From Arthrobacter sp. ISL-95 (GTDB lineage Bacteria > Actinomycetota > Actinomycetes > Actinomycetales > Micrococcaceae), in contig NZ_JAGGPR010000005.1 of assembly GCF_018613695.1 (NCBI RefSeq), positions 741,571-805,570 on the forward strand: a DNA stretch of 64,000 nucleotides, given 5' to 3'. The notes beneath the pieces are model-generated. The model had not been told where the DNA came from, ran no database searches, and saw only the letters and a list, made by a program, of their open reading frames with translations. The number at the start of each line of letters is the position of its first letter. The stretch's first letter is position 1. The position numbers and the translations under genes are program-made. Of the stretch, positions 24,003-32,698 are shown in pieces.

Positions 24003-24833
24003 CTACCGCGGCGTCTGACGCTGAATCTTGAATGCCCGCCAGGTTTGCGTCATGTAGGGCAATCCGATGGCTTCACCGGGGGCATGACCAAGGTGGTCGT
24101 AGAGGTACCACTGGAGATTCCCCATGACCTTTGCCCGGGTGGCGTCATTGGCGCGGAGATAGTAACTCCGGGTCTTGGTGAGTTCCATGATGTCCATCGG
24201 AGTCAGGGCGTCCTCCCACCTGGTCAGGTGGCTTTCCAGGCACTCAAAGTCCGGGCCGATGAGTGGCCGGAAGCCGGGCTTGTGGACATCGCCGGCATGC
24301 ATGATGCGGGAAAGGCGGTGTACCCAAGGAACTGACGTGTCCAGCTGATTCCAGATCAGCCCCAAAACTCCATGGGGCCGCAGGATCCGGGCGATCTCCG
24401 TGCTCGCTGCAAGCGGCTCGCACCAGTGCCAGGCTTGGGCAACGCTGACGACGTCGAATGCTGAGTCCGTCAGTCCAGTTGCCTCTGCCGTTCCCTCCAG
24501 CGCGTTGACGTGGGGGTAGGCCTTTCGCAGTTGCTCCAGCATGTCCGAGGAAGGATCGACGGCGGCGACCTCCAGTCCGCGTTCCACCAGGAGGGCCGTG
24601 AACTTGCCTGTGCCCGCTCCGAGGTCGGCCGCGGTTTGCGCCCCTGGAGGAACGAGCCAATTTGCCGAATCCGCGGGATAGCCCGGACGCACGAGATCGT
24701 AGTGTTCCCCGCCGTCCTGAAAGCTCTGGCCGAGTTCGAGCCTGCGGGTGGCATGAAGCTTTGGACCTCGCGGTCCAGCTGGTCCGGGGATGCCGGCCGC
24801 ATCGCTTGCGGCGCCCTGGGAAGGCAGGGACAC
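24003..24833 (-). CDS. Class I SAM-dependent methyltransferase
   Basis: The protein is 276 residues. Motif I is ADLGAGTGKFT, followed by VAAVDPSSDML, then FDVVSVAQAWHWCEP and RILRPHGVLGLIWNQ. This is the methyltransferase type 11/UbiE-like pattern with the tryptophan-rich AQAWHW seen in a common actinobacterial subgroup. The substrate is unknown. The start is GTG at 24833, with GAAGGAG well placed; the first ~25 residues are low-complexity Gly/Pro/Ala. It lies directly upstream of the MntR-like regulator in the same operon, with no obvious metabolic link. Confidence 0.85.
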   Translation of the reverse strand: MSLPSQGAASDAAGIPGPAGPRGPKLHATRRLELGQSFQDGGEHYDLVRPGYPADSANWLVPPGAQTAADLGAGTGKFTALLVERGLEVAAVDPSSDMLEQLRKAYPHVNALEGTAEATGLTDSAFDVVSVAQAWHWCEPLAASTEIARILRPHGVLGLIWNQLDTSVPWVHRLSRIMHAGDVHKPGFRPLIGPDFECLESHLTRWEDALTPMDIMELTKTRSYYLRANDATRAKVMGNLQWYLYDHLGHAPGEAIGLPYMTQTWRAFKIQRQTPR

Positions 24834-24917
24834 TCGGAACTCCTTCAGAGGGTGGCTAAAAGTACCCTACGAATTTACCGCATTGGATCCTGCCGTCGCG
24901 GTTTCTGCTTGCGCTGT

Positions 24918-26327
24918 TTAGTCGACAGTGCAGGGAGCTGCGCCTGCTGTACCTGGGGTGTTCGGTGCCCACTCGGGGTAGCTGCGGTGGTCGTTGGCCG
25001 GAACCCAGCGCCCTTCGTCCACCACGTAGTCCCAGCCAAGTCCGTTGCGCTTGAGTCCTTCGATGCCTGCCAGCAGCCGCGTGGCATCCTCCAGCCGGGA
25101 GCCCACGCCGAAGCTGGCGCGCAAGGATCCCGAGGGGAGCCCAAGACGCTTGAGGAGCGGGTGCGCGCAGAAGCGGCCATCACGCAAGCCCACTCCGTGT
25201 TCCGCAGCCAGATACGCGGCAACCAATCCGGCGTCGAATCCTTCCACGGAGAAATTGACCACCCCAATGGTATCCAACGAGTCAGCGAAGATTTTGTGCA
25301 CAGTCACACCGTCAATGGCTTCCAGGCCTCGAACCAGGTAGGAGCGAATGGCGGCTTCGTGAGCGTGCCAGGCGTCTTGGTCCAGCCCTGCAAGCACCTG
25401 GGTTGCCCGGGCGAGTGTCGCAGCACCCAGCACGTTGGGGGAGCCGCCCTCGTGTCGCGCGGGTCCAGCGGCCCAACTTACTGAGTCCAGGCGGGCTTCG
25501 CGAACCGCACCGCCACCGGCCAGGTGCGGAGTCCCGGCGTCGAGCCAGTCCGGGCGCCCCACCACGACGCCTGCGCCAAAGGGGGCGTAGAGCTTGTGTC
25601 CCGAGAAGACAACGTAGTCCACGTCAGCCTCGGTGATATTGATTCGGCGGTGCGGAGCGAGCTGGGCCGCGTCTACCACGATTCTTGCGTCGTATTCGTG
25701 GGCAAGCGCAGCCAGCCGGTCGATGGGAAGGATCTCCCCGGTGACGTTCGAGGCGCCGGTCACGGCCAGCAGGCTGACCCCGCCCTGGGCAAGCTCGCCT
25801 CGGAGCTTGTCCAGCGTTTCGGCCAAGGTGGGTGCCGCCACGACACTGCGGTGGGGGACTCCCTGCCAGGGAAGCAGGTTGGCGTGGTGCTCGATGTCCA
25901 GGTACAGGACCTCGCCCGTAAACTCGCCGTCCACCTGCGGGAGGCATCCAGCCAAGAGGTTCAAGGAGTCCGTGGTGTTCCGTGTAAAGATCACGGAGTC
26001 ATCAGGGCGCCCGCCGACGAATTCACGGACGATGTTCCGTGAATTCTCGTACACCGAGGTGCTGATTTGGGAGGCGTACCCGGCTCCGCGGTGGACGCTG
26101 GCGTAGTAAGGAAGGACCTCGTTGAGGTAGGCCGAAACAATGGTCAGGGCCGGAGCCGATGCACCGTAGTCGAGGTTGGCGTAGCGTACGTGACCACCTT
26201 GGATCAGTGGTGCCTGCAGCTCAGCGCCTGTGACAGCGGCAAGAGGACGTGCCGCTGCGGCCGCCTCCGGCAGGGATTCTTCAACAAACGAAGGAATGGT
26301 ATTTGAGTTGAACGTGACAGTGCTCAT
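24918..26327 (-). CDS. Aminotransferase class V / cysteine desulfurase-like protein under a SAM-IV-like riboswitch
   Basis: The protein is 469 residues. The PLP lysine lies in FSGHKLYAPFGAG; EHHANLLPWQ and the aspartate in RIVVDAAQLAPH are cofactor-site motifs. The catalytic-loop cysteine expected of group II (SufS/CsdA) desulfurases is present in the segment DGRFCAHPLLKRLG, so sulfur mobilisation from cysteine is plausible. It is longer than SufS (~406) because of an N-terminal ~30 residues and a C-terminal tail (GWDYVVDEGRWVPANDHRSYPEW). No suf genes flank it. The upstream SAM-sensing RNA ties it to sulfur amino-acid supply rather than Fe-S cluster assembly. The start is ATG at 26327. Confidence 0.85.
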   Translation of the reverse strand: MSTVTFNSNTIPSFVEESLPEAAAAARPLAAVTGAELQAPLIQGGHVRYANLDYGASAPALTIVSAYLNEVLPYYASVHRGAGYASQISTSVYENSRNIVREFVGGRPDDSVIFTRNTTDSLNLLAGCLPQVDGEFTGEVLYLDIEHHANLLPWQGVPHRSVVAAPTLAETLDKLRGELAQGGVSLLAVTGASNVTGEILPIDRLAALAHEYDARIVVDAAQLAPHRRINITEADVDYVVFSGHKLYAPFGAGVVVGRPDWLDAGTPHLAGGGAVREARLDSVSWAAGPARHEGGSPNVLGAATLARATQVLAGLDQDAWHAHEAAIRSYLVRGLEAIDGVTVHKIFADSLDTIGVVNFSVEGFDAGLVAAYLAAEHGVGLRDGRFCAHPLLKRLGLPSGSLRASFGVGSRLEDATRLLAGIEGLKRNGLGWDYVVDEGRWVPANDHRSYPEWAPNTPGTAGAAPCTVD

Positions 26328-26356
26328 GGGACCTCACTCAAGAGGGATCCCCATAG

Positions 26357-26474
26357 GGGAATCCGCGCTTGCCGCATCCGTTCCGGACCGGCCGGGTCGT
26401 CACCCGGGGCACCCCACCGCGAATGGAGGGTTGCCGGCCAGCAAACCGGGGTTTAGCGCTGGCACTCGTGACCT
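26357..26474 (-). promoter_or_regulatory. SAM-IV-like riboswitch
   Basis: Read leftward, the leader contains GTGCCAGCG, CCCCGG, TTGCTGGCCGGCAACCCTCC, CGCGGTGGGGTGCCCCGGGTGA and, further on, GGCAAGCGCGG, in the order known for SAM-IV aptamers of actinobacteria (recalled from memory). The closing helix differs slightly: GTCAC near the 5' end best pairs with GTGAC, not with the outermost GACC. A hairpin formed by GGATTCCCC and GGGGATCC follows, just before the ribosome binding site at GAGTGAGG, and could hide it. SAM binding is expected to reduce expression. Confidence 0.85.
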
Positions 26475-26572
26475 GTAAAAAAGGCTAAGGCACGTCCGGG
26501 GGCCCTTCCAAAGTCGCTGCCTATTATTAAGCTCTTTGTTACGTCGAATGGTATTTCCGCACTTGACCGAAT

Positions 26573-26612
26573 AAAAAACGGCAGAAGCCCCTCGAAAGGG
26601 GCCTCCACCGTC
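26573..26612 (-). terminator. Rho-independent terminator after hisN
   Basis: In the leftward direction GGAGGCCCCT pairs with AGGGGCTTC around TTCG, with outer pairing of ACGG and CCGT, and ends in TTTTTT. It lies ~45 bases after the hisN stop and closes the DoxX-aroA-rsgA-hisN run. Confidence 0.9.
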
Positions 26613-26655
26613 GAAAATTCCGCCGCCCGCTTGATCACCAAGGGCGGTAACGGTG

Positions 26656-27468
26656 TCAGAGAAGGTCGTCCAGTCCAGGGTTCAGCCGCTTGAGGACCTC
26701 CGAGTGCAGGATCGAGTTGGTGGCCAGAGCGTTGCCGCCGAAGGGACCGTCTTCGCCCTCCAAGGAGGTGAAGCGGCCGCCGGCCTCAGTGACGATAGGG
26801 ACGAGTGCTGCCATGTCGTACAGGTTCAGCTCCGGCTCACAGGCGATATCCACTGCACCTTCGGCCACGAGGCAATATGACCAGAAGTCACCGTAAGCGC
26901 GCGTGCGCCATATGTCTTCGGTGAGCCCCATGAATTCATCCAGATTGCCGCGTTCCTTCCACCCCGACAGGCTGGAAAATGACATCGAGGCGTCGGCCAG
27001 GCGGGAAACATTGGACACCTTGAGCCGTGTTGCCGAGGCGAGGGACCGGCCCATGTACGCGCCCATGTCCTTGGCAGCCCACCACCTCTTGCCCAAAGCC
27101 GGCGCGCTGACGACGCCCACCACAGGTTCCCCTTCGTCCACAAGGGCGATCAGGGTCGCCCACACGGGGACGCCGCGGACGAAGTTCTTGGTGCCATCGA
27201 TGGGGTCGATGATCCACCGACGCGAACCGTGTCCACTACTGCCAAACTCCTCACCGAGGACCGCGTCCCGGGGACGTGAACGGGACAATTGGCCGCGGAT
27301 TGCTTCCTCGGCTGCCTTGTCAGCGTCAGTAACCGGCGTGAGGTCGGGCTTGGTTTCGATCTGCAGGTCCAGTGCCTTAAAGCGATCCATGGTCTGTGCG
27401 TCGACTGAATCAGCGAGGACATGGGCAAGACGCAGGTCATCGTTGTAGGTGGAAACGGGTTGGGTCAT
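26656..27468 (-). CDS. hisN: Histidinol-phosphatase (inositol monophosphatase family)
   Basis: The protein is 270 residues. It belongs to the Mg-dependent inositol monophosphatase family: LGEEFG (72-76 for GEEFG), DPIDGTKNF (88-96) and the late [15 protein letters not shown] supply the metal ligands. In actinobacteria this subgroup acts as HisN, removing phosphate from L-histidinol phosphate in histidine synthesis. [21 protein letters not shown] and the YGDFWSY segment fit that subgroup better than inositol phosphatases, but activity on other phosphates cannot be excluded. It lies 55 bases after rsgA on the same strand, a neighbour relation common in Micrococcaceae. Confidence 0.88.
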   Translation of the reverse strand: MTQPVSTYNDDLRLAHVLADSVDAQTMDRFKALDLQIETKPDLTPVTDADKAAEEAIRGQLSRSRPRDAVLGEEFGSSGHGSRRWIIDPIDGTKNFVRGVPVWATLIALVDEGEPVVGVVSAPALGKRWWAAKDMGAYMGRSLASATRLKVSNVSRLADASMSFSSLSGWKERGNLDEFMGLTEDIWRTRAYGDFWSYCLVAEGAVDIACEPELNLYDMAALVPIVTEAGGRFTSLEGEDGPFGGNALATNSILHSEVLKRLNPGLDDLL

Positions 27469-27523
27469 GCCACCAAACTATCCTGAATCGCCCGCTGCGG
27501 TGGGGAGGTCAGGCCGGCAACGA

Positions 27524-28639
27524 TCAGTTGACCGTGCCCAGCTCCTTGGTCTCTTTCGCCTCGAGCCTTGGGTCCGCACCCAGCAGGCGGCGCAGGGAGG
27601 CCAGCCGTGGCACCCCTGATGGGCCGGCATGGCCATCATTGACCCATGGATCCAGCCCGCAATTTGTGGCGTTGGCACCGTGCTTGCAGCCGCGGTCGCA
27701 GGTCTCCGTGCCGGGCTCGAGGTCCGGGAACGAATGCAGAATCCTGTCCGGGTCCACATGCGCCAAACCGAAGGAGCGAATGCCGGGAGTGTCGATAATC
27801 CAGCTGCCGGAGGGGGCATCGTCAAGTTTGAGGGCCAGGGCTGAGGACGAGGTATGCCTGCCCCGGCCAGTCACCGCGTTGACGCCGCCCGTGGCGCGCT
27901 CTGCACCTGTCAGGGCATTGACCATAGTGGACTTACCCACTCCGGAGTGGCCGAGCATGACGGTGACTTTTCCGCCAAGATGTGCGCGCAGTTGGGACAC
28001 TGCGTCCTTGTCCAAACGGGCGGAGAGCCCGTCATCGGAGCGGGCGTCGATGCCGCCGGCCTCGGAGTCAGCCGTGCGGCTGATGATCACGGGAAAATCC
28101 AAGCTCAGGTAATTGGCCAGGAGTTCGGCAGGATCCTTGACATCAGCCTTGGTGATAAGCAGCAGAGGCTCAATGCCGGCGTCGTATGCGGCAACCAGGG
28201 CCCGATCAATGAATCCGGTACGCGGTTCGGGGTTGGCGGCTGCAACAACCACCACGAGCTGATCGGCGTTGGCCACCACAACCCGTTCGATGGGATCGGT
28301 GTCGTCAGCACTGCGGCGAAGCAGGGTCTTCCGCTCTTCCACCCGGACGAGGCGCGCCAGAGTATCCGGATCACCTGAGACGTCCCCTACCAAGGCTACA
28401 AAGTCGCCAGGGACAACGGGATTGCGCCGCAGTTCCCGGGCGCGGGCTGCAATGATAATGCGTTCGTGCGCGGAATCTTCGTCAACAATTGCCCTGTACC
28501 GTCCGCGGTCAACAGTGATGATCCTGCCAATCACGGCGTCATCGTGGCTGGGGCGGTCCTTGGTGCGGGGTCTGGATCCTTTTTTACTGGGACGGATCCG
28601 GACATCGGATTCATCCCAGGAGCGTGCGTCACGGCCCAT
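27524..28639 (-). CDS. rsgA: Ribosome small subunit-dependent GTPase RsgA
   Basis: The protein is 371 residues. RsgA helps mature the 30S subunit. An N-terminal OB-fold (GRIITVDRGRYRAIV) is followed by a circularly permuted GTPase in which G4 (ITKAD) comes before G1 (GHSGVGKST) and G3 (DTPGIRSFGL). A C-terminal zinc site (C-D-R-G-C-K-H then N-C-G-L) completes the family layout. The N-terminus is basic. The start at 28639 is two bases after the aroA stop, so the genes are co-transcribed. Confidence 0.96.
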   Translation of the reverse strand: MGRDARSWDESDVRIRPSKKGSRPRTKDRPSHDDAVIGRIITVDRGRYRAIVDEDSAHERIIIAARARELRRNPVVPGDFVALVGDVSGDPDTLARLVRVEERKTLLRRSADDTDPIERVVVANADQLVVVVAAANPEPRTGFIDRALVAAYDAGIEPLLLITKADVKDPAELLANYLSLDFPVIISRTADSEAGGIDARSDDGLSARLDKDAVSQLRAHLGGKVTVMLGHSGVGKSTMVNALTGAERATGGVNAVTGRGRHTSSSALALKLDDAPSGSWIIDTPGIRSFGLAHVDPDRILHSFPDLEPGTETCDRGCKHGANATNCGLDPWVNDGHAGPSGVPRLASLRRLLGADPRLEAKETKELGTVN

Positions 28640-28641
28640 GG

Positions 28642-30024
28642 TCAGTTGCTGGCCTCATCAAGATCGTCAGTGTCATCGGTCCGCTGCAGCATAGCCCCCC
28701 ACATTTGAGGGAACTCCGGCATGGTTTTGGAGGTCGTGGCGATGTCTTCAACCTGGACCCCCTCGACGGCGAGCCCAAGGATGGCGCCGGCAGTAGCCAT
28801 GCGGTGGTCAGCATAACTGTGGACCACGCCACCGTGAAGGGCCGCCGGGCGGATCACCAAGCCATCGGCGGTTTCTTCGGCGTCGCCACCAAGGCCATTG
28901 ATCTCGGCAACCAGCGCTGCAAGCCGGTCCGTTTCGTGCCCGCGGAGGTGGGCTATGCCGGTCAGTCGCGACGGCCCGGTGGCCAGAGCGCACAATGCGG
29001 CAACAGTGGGTGCCAGTTCGCTGGTTTCGTCAAAGTCGGCACCCCTGATTTCGGCCCCGCCGGTCACCGTAAGGGTTCCGTCCTTGAACGTTACCTCGGC
29101 TCCCATGGCCGCCAGGATGGTCCGCCACTGGTCGCCCACCTGCGTGGTGCCGGCAGGCCAATTGGGAATGCGGACGGTGCCGCCTGTGGCTAGAGCAGCG
29201 GCAAGGAAGGGTCCTGCGTTGGAAAGATCTTGTTCGATCCGCTGGTCAAAAGCCCGAATGGGACCGGGGAAGACCCGCCAGTGGTTGGGCACAGAATCAT
29301 CAACAACGACGCCAACGCTGCGAAGGACTTCCACGGTCATGGTGATGTGGTCCAAGCTGGGAACGGGCTTGCCCACGTGCTCCAGATGCAGGCCCTCAAC
29401 AAACCGGGCACCTACCAGCAGCAGCGCGGAAACGAACTGCGATGAAGCGCTGGCATCAATCACCAGGTGCCCGCCCCGGACCTCGCCGGTACCTTCTACA
29501 GAGAAGGGAAGGGACGACGGCGTCCTGCCGCCATCCGCTGCTACCGGGATGCCGAGGGCGATCAGTGCTTCGATGATGGTGTCCATGGGCCGGTTACGGG
29601 CGTGGGGATCGCCGTCGAAGACTGTAACGCCGTTACGCAGTGCAGCCAATGGTGGAACGAACCGCATCACGGTGCCCGCCAACCCGCAGTCGACTGCGGT
29701 CTCAGCACCGGATGCGGCCGGATCCAGTGGAGAAATTTCCAAGTCAGGCCCGAAGTGGCCATCGCCGGGTACCTCGGTGACCGTGGCGCCCAACTGTCGG
29801 AGGGCTTGGATCATCAGGGCAGAGTCGCGGGAGTGAAGCGGAGCCCGCAAGCGTGAGGGACCATCCGCCAAGGCCGCCAACACCAGGAACCGATTGGTGA
29901 GTGACTTTGAACCGGGGACCGTCACTGTTGCATCCACCGGCCCCTGGGCATAAGGGGCCGGCCACAACGGCAAGGTGGCGGCGGTTTTGTCTGATTCAGT
30001 GTTTGCGGCGGTGGTACCGGTCAT
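28642..30024 (-). CDS. aroA: 3-phosphoshikimate 1-carboxyvinyltransferase (EPSP synthase)
   Basis: The protein is 460 residues. It joins phosphoenolpyruvate and shikimate-3-phosphate in the shikimate pathway. PGSKSLTNR, the [11 protein letters not shown] segment, [10 protein letters not shown] and the [11 protein letters not shown] segment are present. The phosphoenolpyruvate/glyphosate loop reads [10 protein letters not shown], where class I enzymes have G-N-A-G-T-A-M-R-P-L; the proline equivalent to E. coli residue 101 is Phe. It is part of the leftward operon behind a DoxX-family gene. Confidence 0.96.
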   Translation of the reverse strand: MTGTTAANTESDKTAATLPLWPAPYAQGPVDATVTVPGSKSLTNRFLVLAALADGPSRLRAPLHSRDSALMIQALRQLGATVTEVPGDGHFGPDLEISPLDPAASGAETAVDCGLAGTVMRFVPPLAALRNGVTVFDGDPHARNRPMDTIIEALIALGIPVAADGGRTPSSLPFSVEGTGEVRGGHLVIDASASSQFVSALLLVGARFVEGLHLEHVGKPVPSLDHITMTVEVLRSVGVVVDDSVPNHWRVFPGPIRAFDQRIEQDLSNAGPFLAAALATGGTVRIPNWPAGTTQVGDQWRTILAAMGAEVTFKDGTLTVTGGAEIRGADFDETSELAPTVAALCALATGPSRLTGIAHLRGHETDRLAALVAEINGLGGDAEETADGLVIRPAALHGGVVHSYADHRMATAGAILGLAVEGVQVEDIATTSKTMPEFPQMWGAMLQRTDDTDDLDEASN

Positions 30025-30030
30025 GCTTCC

Positions 30031-30546
30031 TTATGCTCCAACTGCGTTGTCAACGGCCTTGCGAACTGCTTTATCTGCACGCTTGATTTGCTTGCCCGTC
30101 ACCTTTTTGGCGTCGGCAGCCAGATGCTCTGCCCGCCAAGCAATGCTCGGACGACCAGCGGTATCAACGGACGCCAACAGGACACCGCCAGTGAGGGAAA
30201 TGTTTTTCAGCAACCTGGCCTTGCGGGCGCTGCGGCCTTCCGTGGTGCTGATATCTGCAGAACGCCACTCGACGTAGGAGTTCAAAACCGACGTCACGGT
30301 GAGAACTGTAGCGGCGAAGCGGGAGAGCTTGCCGAGTCCGAGGAGGGCCCCAGCTCCCAGCTGTGCGCCGCCGATCACGCGCGCAAGTGTCTTTTCATCA
30401 GCTTTGAAAGGCAGTGACTCGGAGGCACGGCGAAGGACGGGCGAAAGTTGCTTCGCGGTGTCCTCAGCGTTCCTGAGCTTGTCCAGGCCTGCGACGACGA
30501 AGCTGGACGCGAGCATGGGACGTGCGAGAAAACGGATAACAGACAT
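30031..30546 (-). CDS. DoxX-family membrane protein
   Basis: The protein is 171 residues. MSVIRFLARPMLASSFVVAGLDKLRN is the DoxX N-terminal helix, and two or three further hydrophobic segments follow (GGAQLGAGALLGLG, ATVLTVTSVLNSY, GGVLLASVD). DoxX proteins are small four-helix membrane proteins; one mycobacterial member works with a superoxide dismutase and a thiosulfate sulfurtransferase in oxidative stress. The C-terminal ~35 residues are rich in Lys, Ala and Asp. The ATG at 30546 has AGGAGG six bases upstream. It sits divergently from sigR across 270 bases and 6 bases before aroA. Confidence 0.85.
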   Translation of the reverse strand: MSVIRFLARPMLASSFVVAGLDKLRNAEDTAKQLSPVLRRASESLPFKADEKTLARVIGGAQLGAGALLGLGKLSRFAATVLTVTSVLNSYVEWRSADISTTEGRSARKARLLKNISLTGGVLLASVDTAGRPSIAWRAEHLAADAKKVTGKQIKRADKAVRKAVDNAVGA

Positions 30547-30630
30547 GTCTTGCCTCCTGATGGCTTGCCACATTGGTTCGATGAGTGTTGTGTTCAAGGG
30601 GTGCAGTCTGCTCTAGTCTTGCACTTTTGC

Positions 30631-30656
30631 GGAATATTTACCCGACAGCAACCGTT
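30631..30656 (+). promoter_or_regulatory. SigR-type autoregulatory promoter (GGAAT-N18-GTT) upstream of sigR
   Basis: GGAAT at 30631-30635 and GTT at 30654-30656 are spaced by exactly 18 bases, identical to the Streptomyces SigR consensus. Transcription would begin near 30662-30665, some 10 bases before a GTG (30673) that opens an in-frame 48-codon extension of sigR. This matches the known logic of the induced second sigR promoter in Streptomyces. Confidence 0.75.
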
Positions 30657-30816
30657 GTGAACCACAGGTGCGGTGGAGACCGGACCGCGGCATGGTGTGT
30701 GCCGTCTGTTGAACGGAGTTGGTTTTTTGACTTTGGTTAAGGACCGGGTGGTGCTTCCGGAGCCTGGATATGGAATGCAGCCGAAATCCCGGCAGCTGAC
30801 AGTAGACTTGGCAACG

Positions 30817-31524
30817 ATGAGCACCACTGAACCGGCCGCAGCGGCCATGTACCAGGCAGCCGGCGCGGATGACGACGCGACGGCGGCAAACGACGTCGAT
30901 CCTGTTTCGGAGACTTCCGAACAGCGGAGGGCGCGCTTCGAGCGTGACGCCATGCAATACGTGGACCAGCTGTATTCGGCCGCCATGCGGATGGCGCGCA
31001 ACCCATCCGATGCTGAAGATCTGGTCCAAGAGGCCTACACCAAGGCGTTTTCGGCTTTCCACCAATACAAGCCGGGAACCAACCTCAAAGCCTGGCTGTA
31101 CCGAATCCTCACCAATACCTACATCAACCTTTATCGGAAGCGGCAGCGGGAGCCGCTGCAGTCCAACTCGGACACGATCGAGGACTGGCAGCTGGCCAAG
31201 GCGGAGTCGCATACCTCTGCCGGCTTGCGGTCCGCAGAGACTGAGGCTCTGGACCACCTTCCGGACTCCGATGTGAAGAACGCCCTGCAGTCGATCCCTG
31301 AGGAATTCCGCCTGGCGGTCTATTTCGCGGACGTTGAAGGGTATGCGTACAAGCAAATTTCAGAAATTATGAACACCCCGATCGGCACGGTGATGTCACG
31401 CTTGCACCGTGGCAGGAAGATGCTGCGGGACATGCTGGCGGACTATGCCGCCGAACGGGGCTTCAGGGCCCAAACCGATGATCAGGCCGCGGCCGGAAGC
31501 AAAAATCAGGAGAAAGAGAAATGA
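30817..31524 (+). CDS. sigR: ECF sigma factor SigR (SigH), thiol-oxidative stress
   Basis: The protein is 235 residues from ATG 30817, or 283 from GTG 30673. Region 2 ([29 protein letters not shown], then [21 protein letters not shown]) and region 4 ([44 protein letters not shown]) are complete, and wording is close to Streptomyces SigR and mycobacterial SigH. These direct RNA polymerase to thioredoxin, mycothiol and protein-quality genes after disulfide stress. The stop overlaps the start of rsrA (ATGA). The upstream in-frame extension has no strong ribosome binding site of its own and could be used on a near-leaderless transcript from the SigR-type promoter. Confidence 0.94.
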   Translation: MSTTEPAAAAMYQAAGADDDATAANDVDPVSETSEQRRARFERDAMQYVDQLYSAAMRMARNPSDAEDLVQEAYTKAFSAFHQYKPGTNLKAWLYRILTNTYINLYRKRQREPLQSNSDTIEDWQLAKAESHTSAGLRSAETEALDHLPDSDVKNALQSIPEEFRLAVYFADVEGYAYKQISEIMNTPIGTVMSRLHRGRKMLRDMLADYAAERGFRAQTDDQAAAGSKNQEKEK

Positions 31525-31781
31525 GCGACTGCCAGGGATTGGGCGATTGCGACGATACGCGAATGCAGCGGATCTACGAGTACCTCGACGGTGCATTGAC
31601 CCGCGAGGATCTCACTGAGATCAAGCAGCACCTGGACACCTGCGAGGAGTGTGCCGAGCAGTATGACCTTGAGTGCCTCATTCGCACAATGGTCAAGCGC
31701 TCATGCACCGAATCCGCCCCGGAGAACCTGAAGAACTCCATACTCGACAAGATCCACGCCATCAAGCCAGTAGACGCCTGA
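31521..31781 (+). CDS. rsrA: Redox-sensing anti-sigma factor RsrA (mycothiol system)
   Basis: The protein is 86 residues. The zinc anti-sigma motif H-x3-C-x2-C is HLDTCEEC, with His37, Cys41 and Cys44 at the same numbers as in Streptomyces coelicolor RsrA. Further cysteines at 4, 10, 52 and 62 include the likely redox partner near residue 10-11. In the reduced, zinc-bound state it holds SigR inactive; disulfide formation releases it. It has no membrane segment, so it is cytoplasmic. The four-base overlap with sigR suits a fixed sigma:anti-sigma ratio. Confidence 0.95.
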   Translation: MSDCQGLGDCDDTRMQRIYEYLDGALTREDLTEIKQHLDTCEECAEQYDLECLIRTMVKRSCTESAPENLKNSILDKIHAIKPVDA

Positions 31782-31827
31782 TCCCTGCCGGACGTGGAAG
31801 AGCCTGTTTTTGGGTTCAACTTAACTT

Positions 31828-31871
31828 CGAAGGCCCCGGAAACCGCATGGTTTCCGGGGCCTTCGCTTTTA
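31828..31871 (+). terminator. Long perfect hairpin terminator between rsrA and bL37
   Basis: A perfect 17-bp stem (31828-31844 with 31849-31865) and a four-base GCAT loop are followed by CTTTTAAG. It probably ends sigR-rsrA and, read from the other side, the convergent bL37 gene. Confidence 0.92.
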
Positions 31872-31895
31872 AGCCTGTAACGCTAAGCCGGTGGC

Positions 31896-31970
31896 TTAGG
31901 TGTTGGGACGCTTGCCGTGGTTCGCGCCGCCGCGCTTACGGTCACGACGCTTACGTGCACGCTTGCTCAT
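31896..31970 (-). CDS. Tiny basic ribosomal protein, bL37 family (24 residues)
   Basis: The reading frame encodes 24 residues, opening MSKRARKRRDRKR and ending NHGKRPNT, with 12 Lys or Arg. The NHGKRPN ending and the length match, from memory, the actinobacterial large-subunit protein bL37 found in mycobacterial ribosome structures. The ATG at 31970 has an excellent AAGGAGG six bases upstream, the stop is TAA, and the convergent terminator lies just beyond. It is far below usual gene-finder length limits. Such proteins sit in rRNA pockets of the 50S subunit. Confidence 0.85.
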   Translation of the reverse strand: MSKRARKRRDRKRGGANHGKRPNT

Positions 31971-32083
31971 AGCTGGCCTCCTTCAAGGATTGATACTCAA
32001 TAAAGCTGCCCTCCAGTTTCGCACATTCGGGTGCCGCGCCGCGAACCGGCCGGTGCTGTGGTGCCCGGAATCCGCTTGGCTGG

Positions 32084-32698
32084 TCAATTCCGCAGCGAAT
32101 TCCTGATCGATATTCGGGCTTGGTCCAACACCGTGCGGACGGTTTCAAGCGCGAGCGGTGTCAATGGCTGGGAGGAACCATGTTGGCGTAACTCGACACG
32201 GATGTCGTCCCGGAAACTCTGGACCAGTAACTCCGCCTCTTTGAGGATGCGCTGGCTATCGGGAGTGTAACCCGCCGTCCCGCTCCTGAAGGAAGTCGAA
32301 GAAGCGCTGGTGCGGGCAGCTTCGGCAGTGGCCGCGAGATCTGCCCGAAGGCCGCGCATATTGGTGCGGATGTCCTCCCGAAGGTTGTCGGCCAGCCGCC
32401 TGACGGAAGCGGATATGGTGTCTTCGACGTCAGCCAGCTCCTGCCGGCGGCTGTCCAGCTCGGCGCGGCCGGCTTCCGTAATGAGGTACTTGGTGCGGCG
32501 CCCTTCGGTCTCCGTGACCACGAGGCCTTCCTCCTCCAACTTACCCAAGCGCGGGTAGATGGTGCCGGCGCTGGGGGAGTAGGTACCGCCGAATCGGTCG
32601 CCCAAAGCCTTGATCAGCTCGTAGCCGTGCTTCGGACCTGTTTCGAGCAGGGCAAGCAGGTAAAGGCGCAGGGCCCCGTGCGCGAAGACCGGAGGCAT
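32084..32698 (-). CDS. PadR-family transcriptional regulator
   Basis: The protein is 204 residues. The N-terminal winged helix (LYLLALLETGPKHGYELIKAL, SAGTIYPRLGKLEEEGLV, KYLITEAGRAELDSRR) is the PadR signature. The C-terminal half is a long helical region (DNLREDIRTNMRGLRADLAATAEAA) larger than in short PadR proteins, for dimerisation and possibly effector sensing. The ATG at 32698 overlaps the stop of the DUF4097 gene by one base (TGATG), so the regulator is made from the same message. Twin palindromes upstream of that gene are its probable binding sites, giving negative autoregulation. Confidence 0.92.
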   Translation of the reverse strand: MPPVFAHGALRLYLLALLETGPKHGYELIKALGDRFGGTYSPSAGTIYPRLGKLEEEGLVVTETEGRRTKYLITEAGRAELDSRRQELADVEDTISASVRRLADNLREDIRTNMRGLRADLAATAEAARTSASSTSFRSGTAGYTPDSQRILKEAELLVQSFRDDIRVELRQHGSSQPLTPLALETVRTVLDQARISIRNSLRN

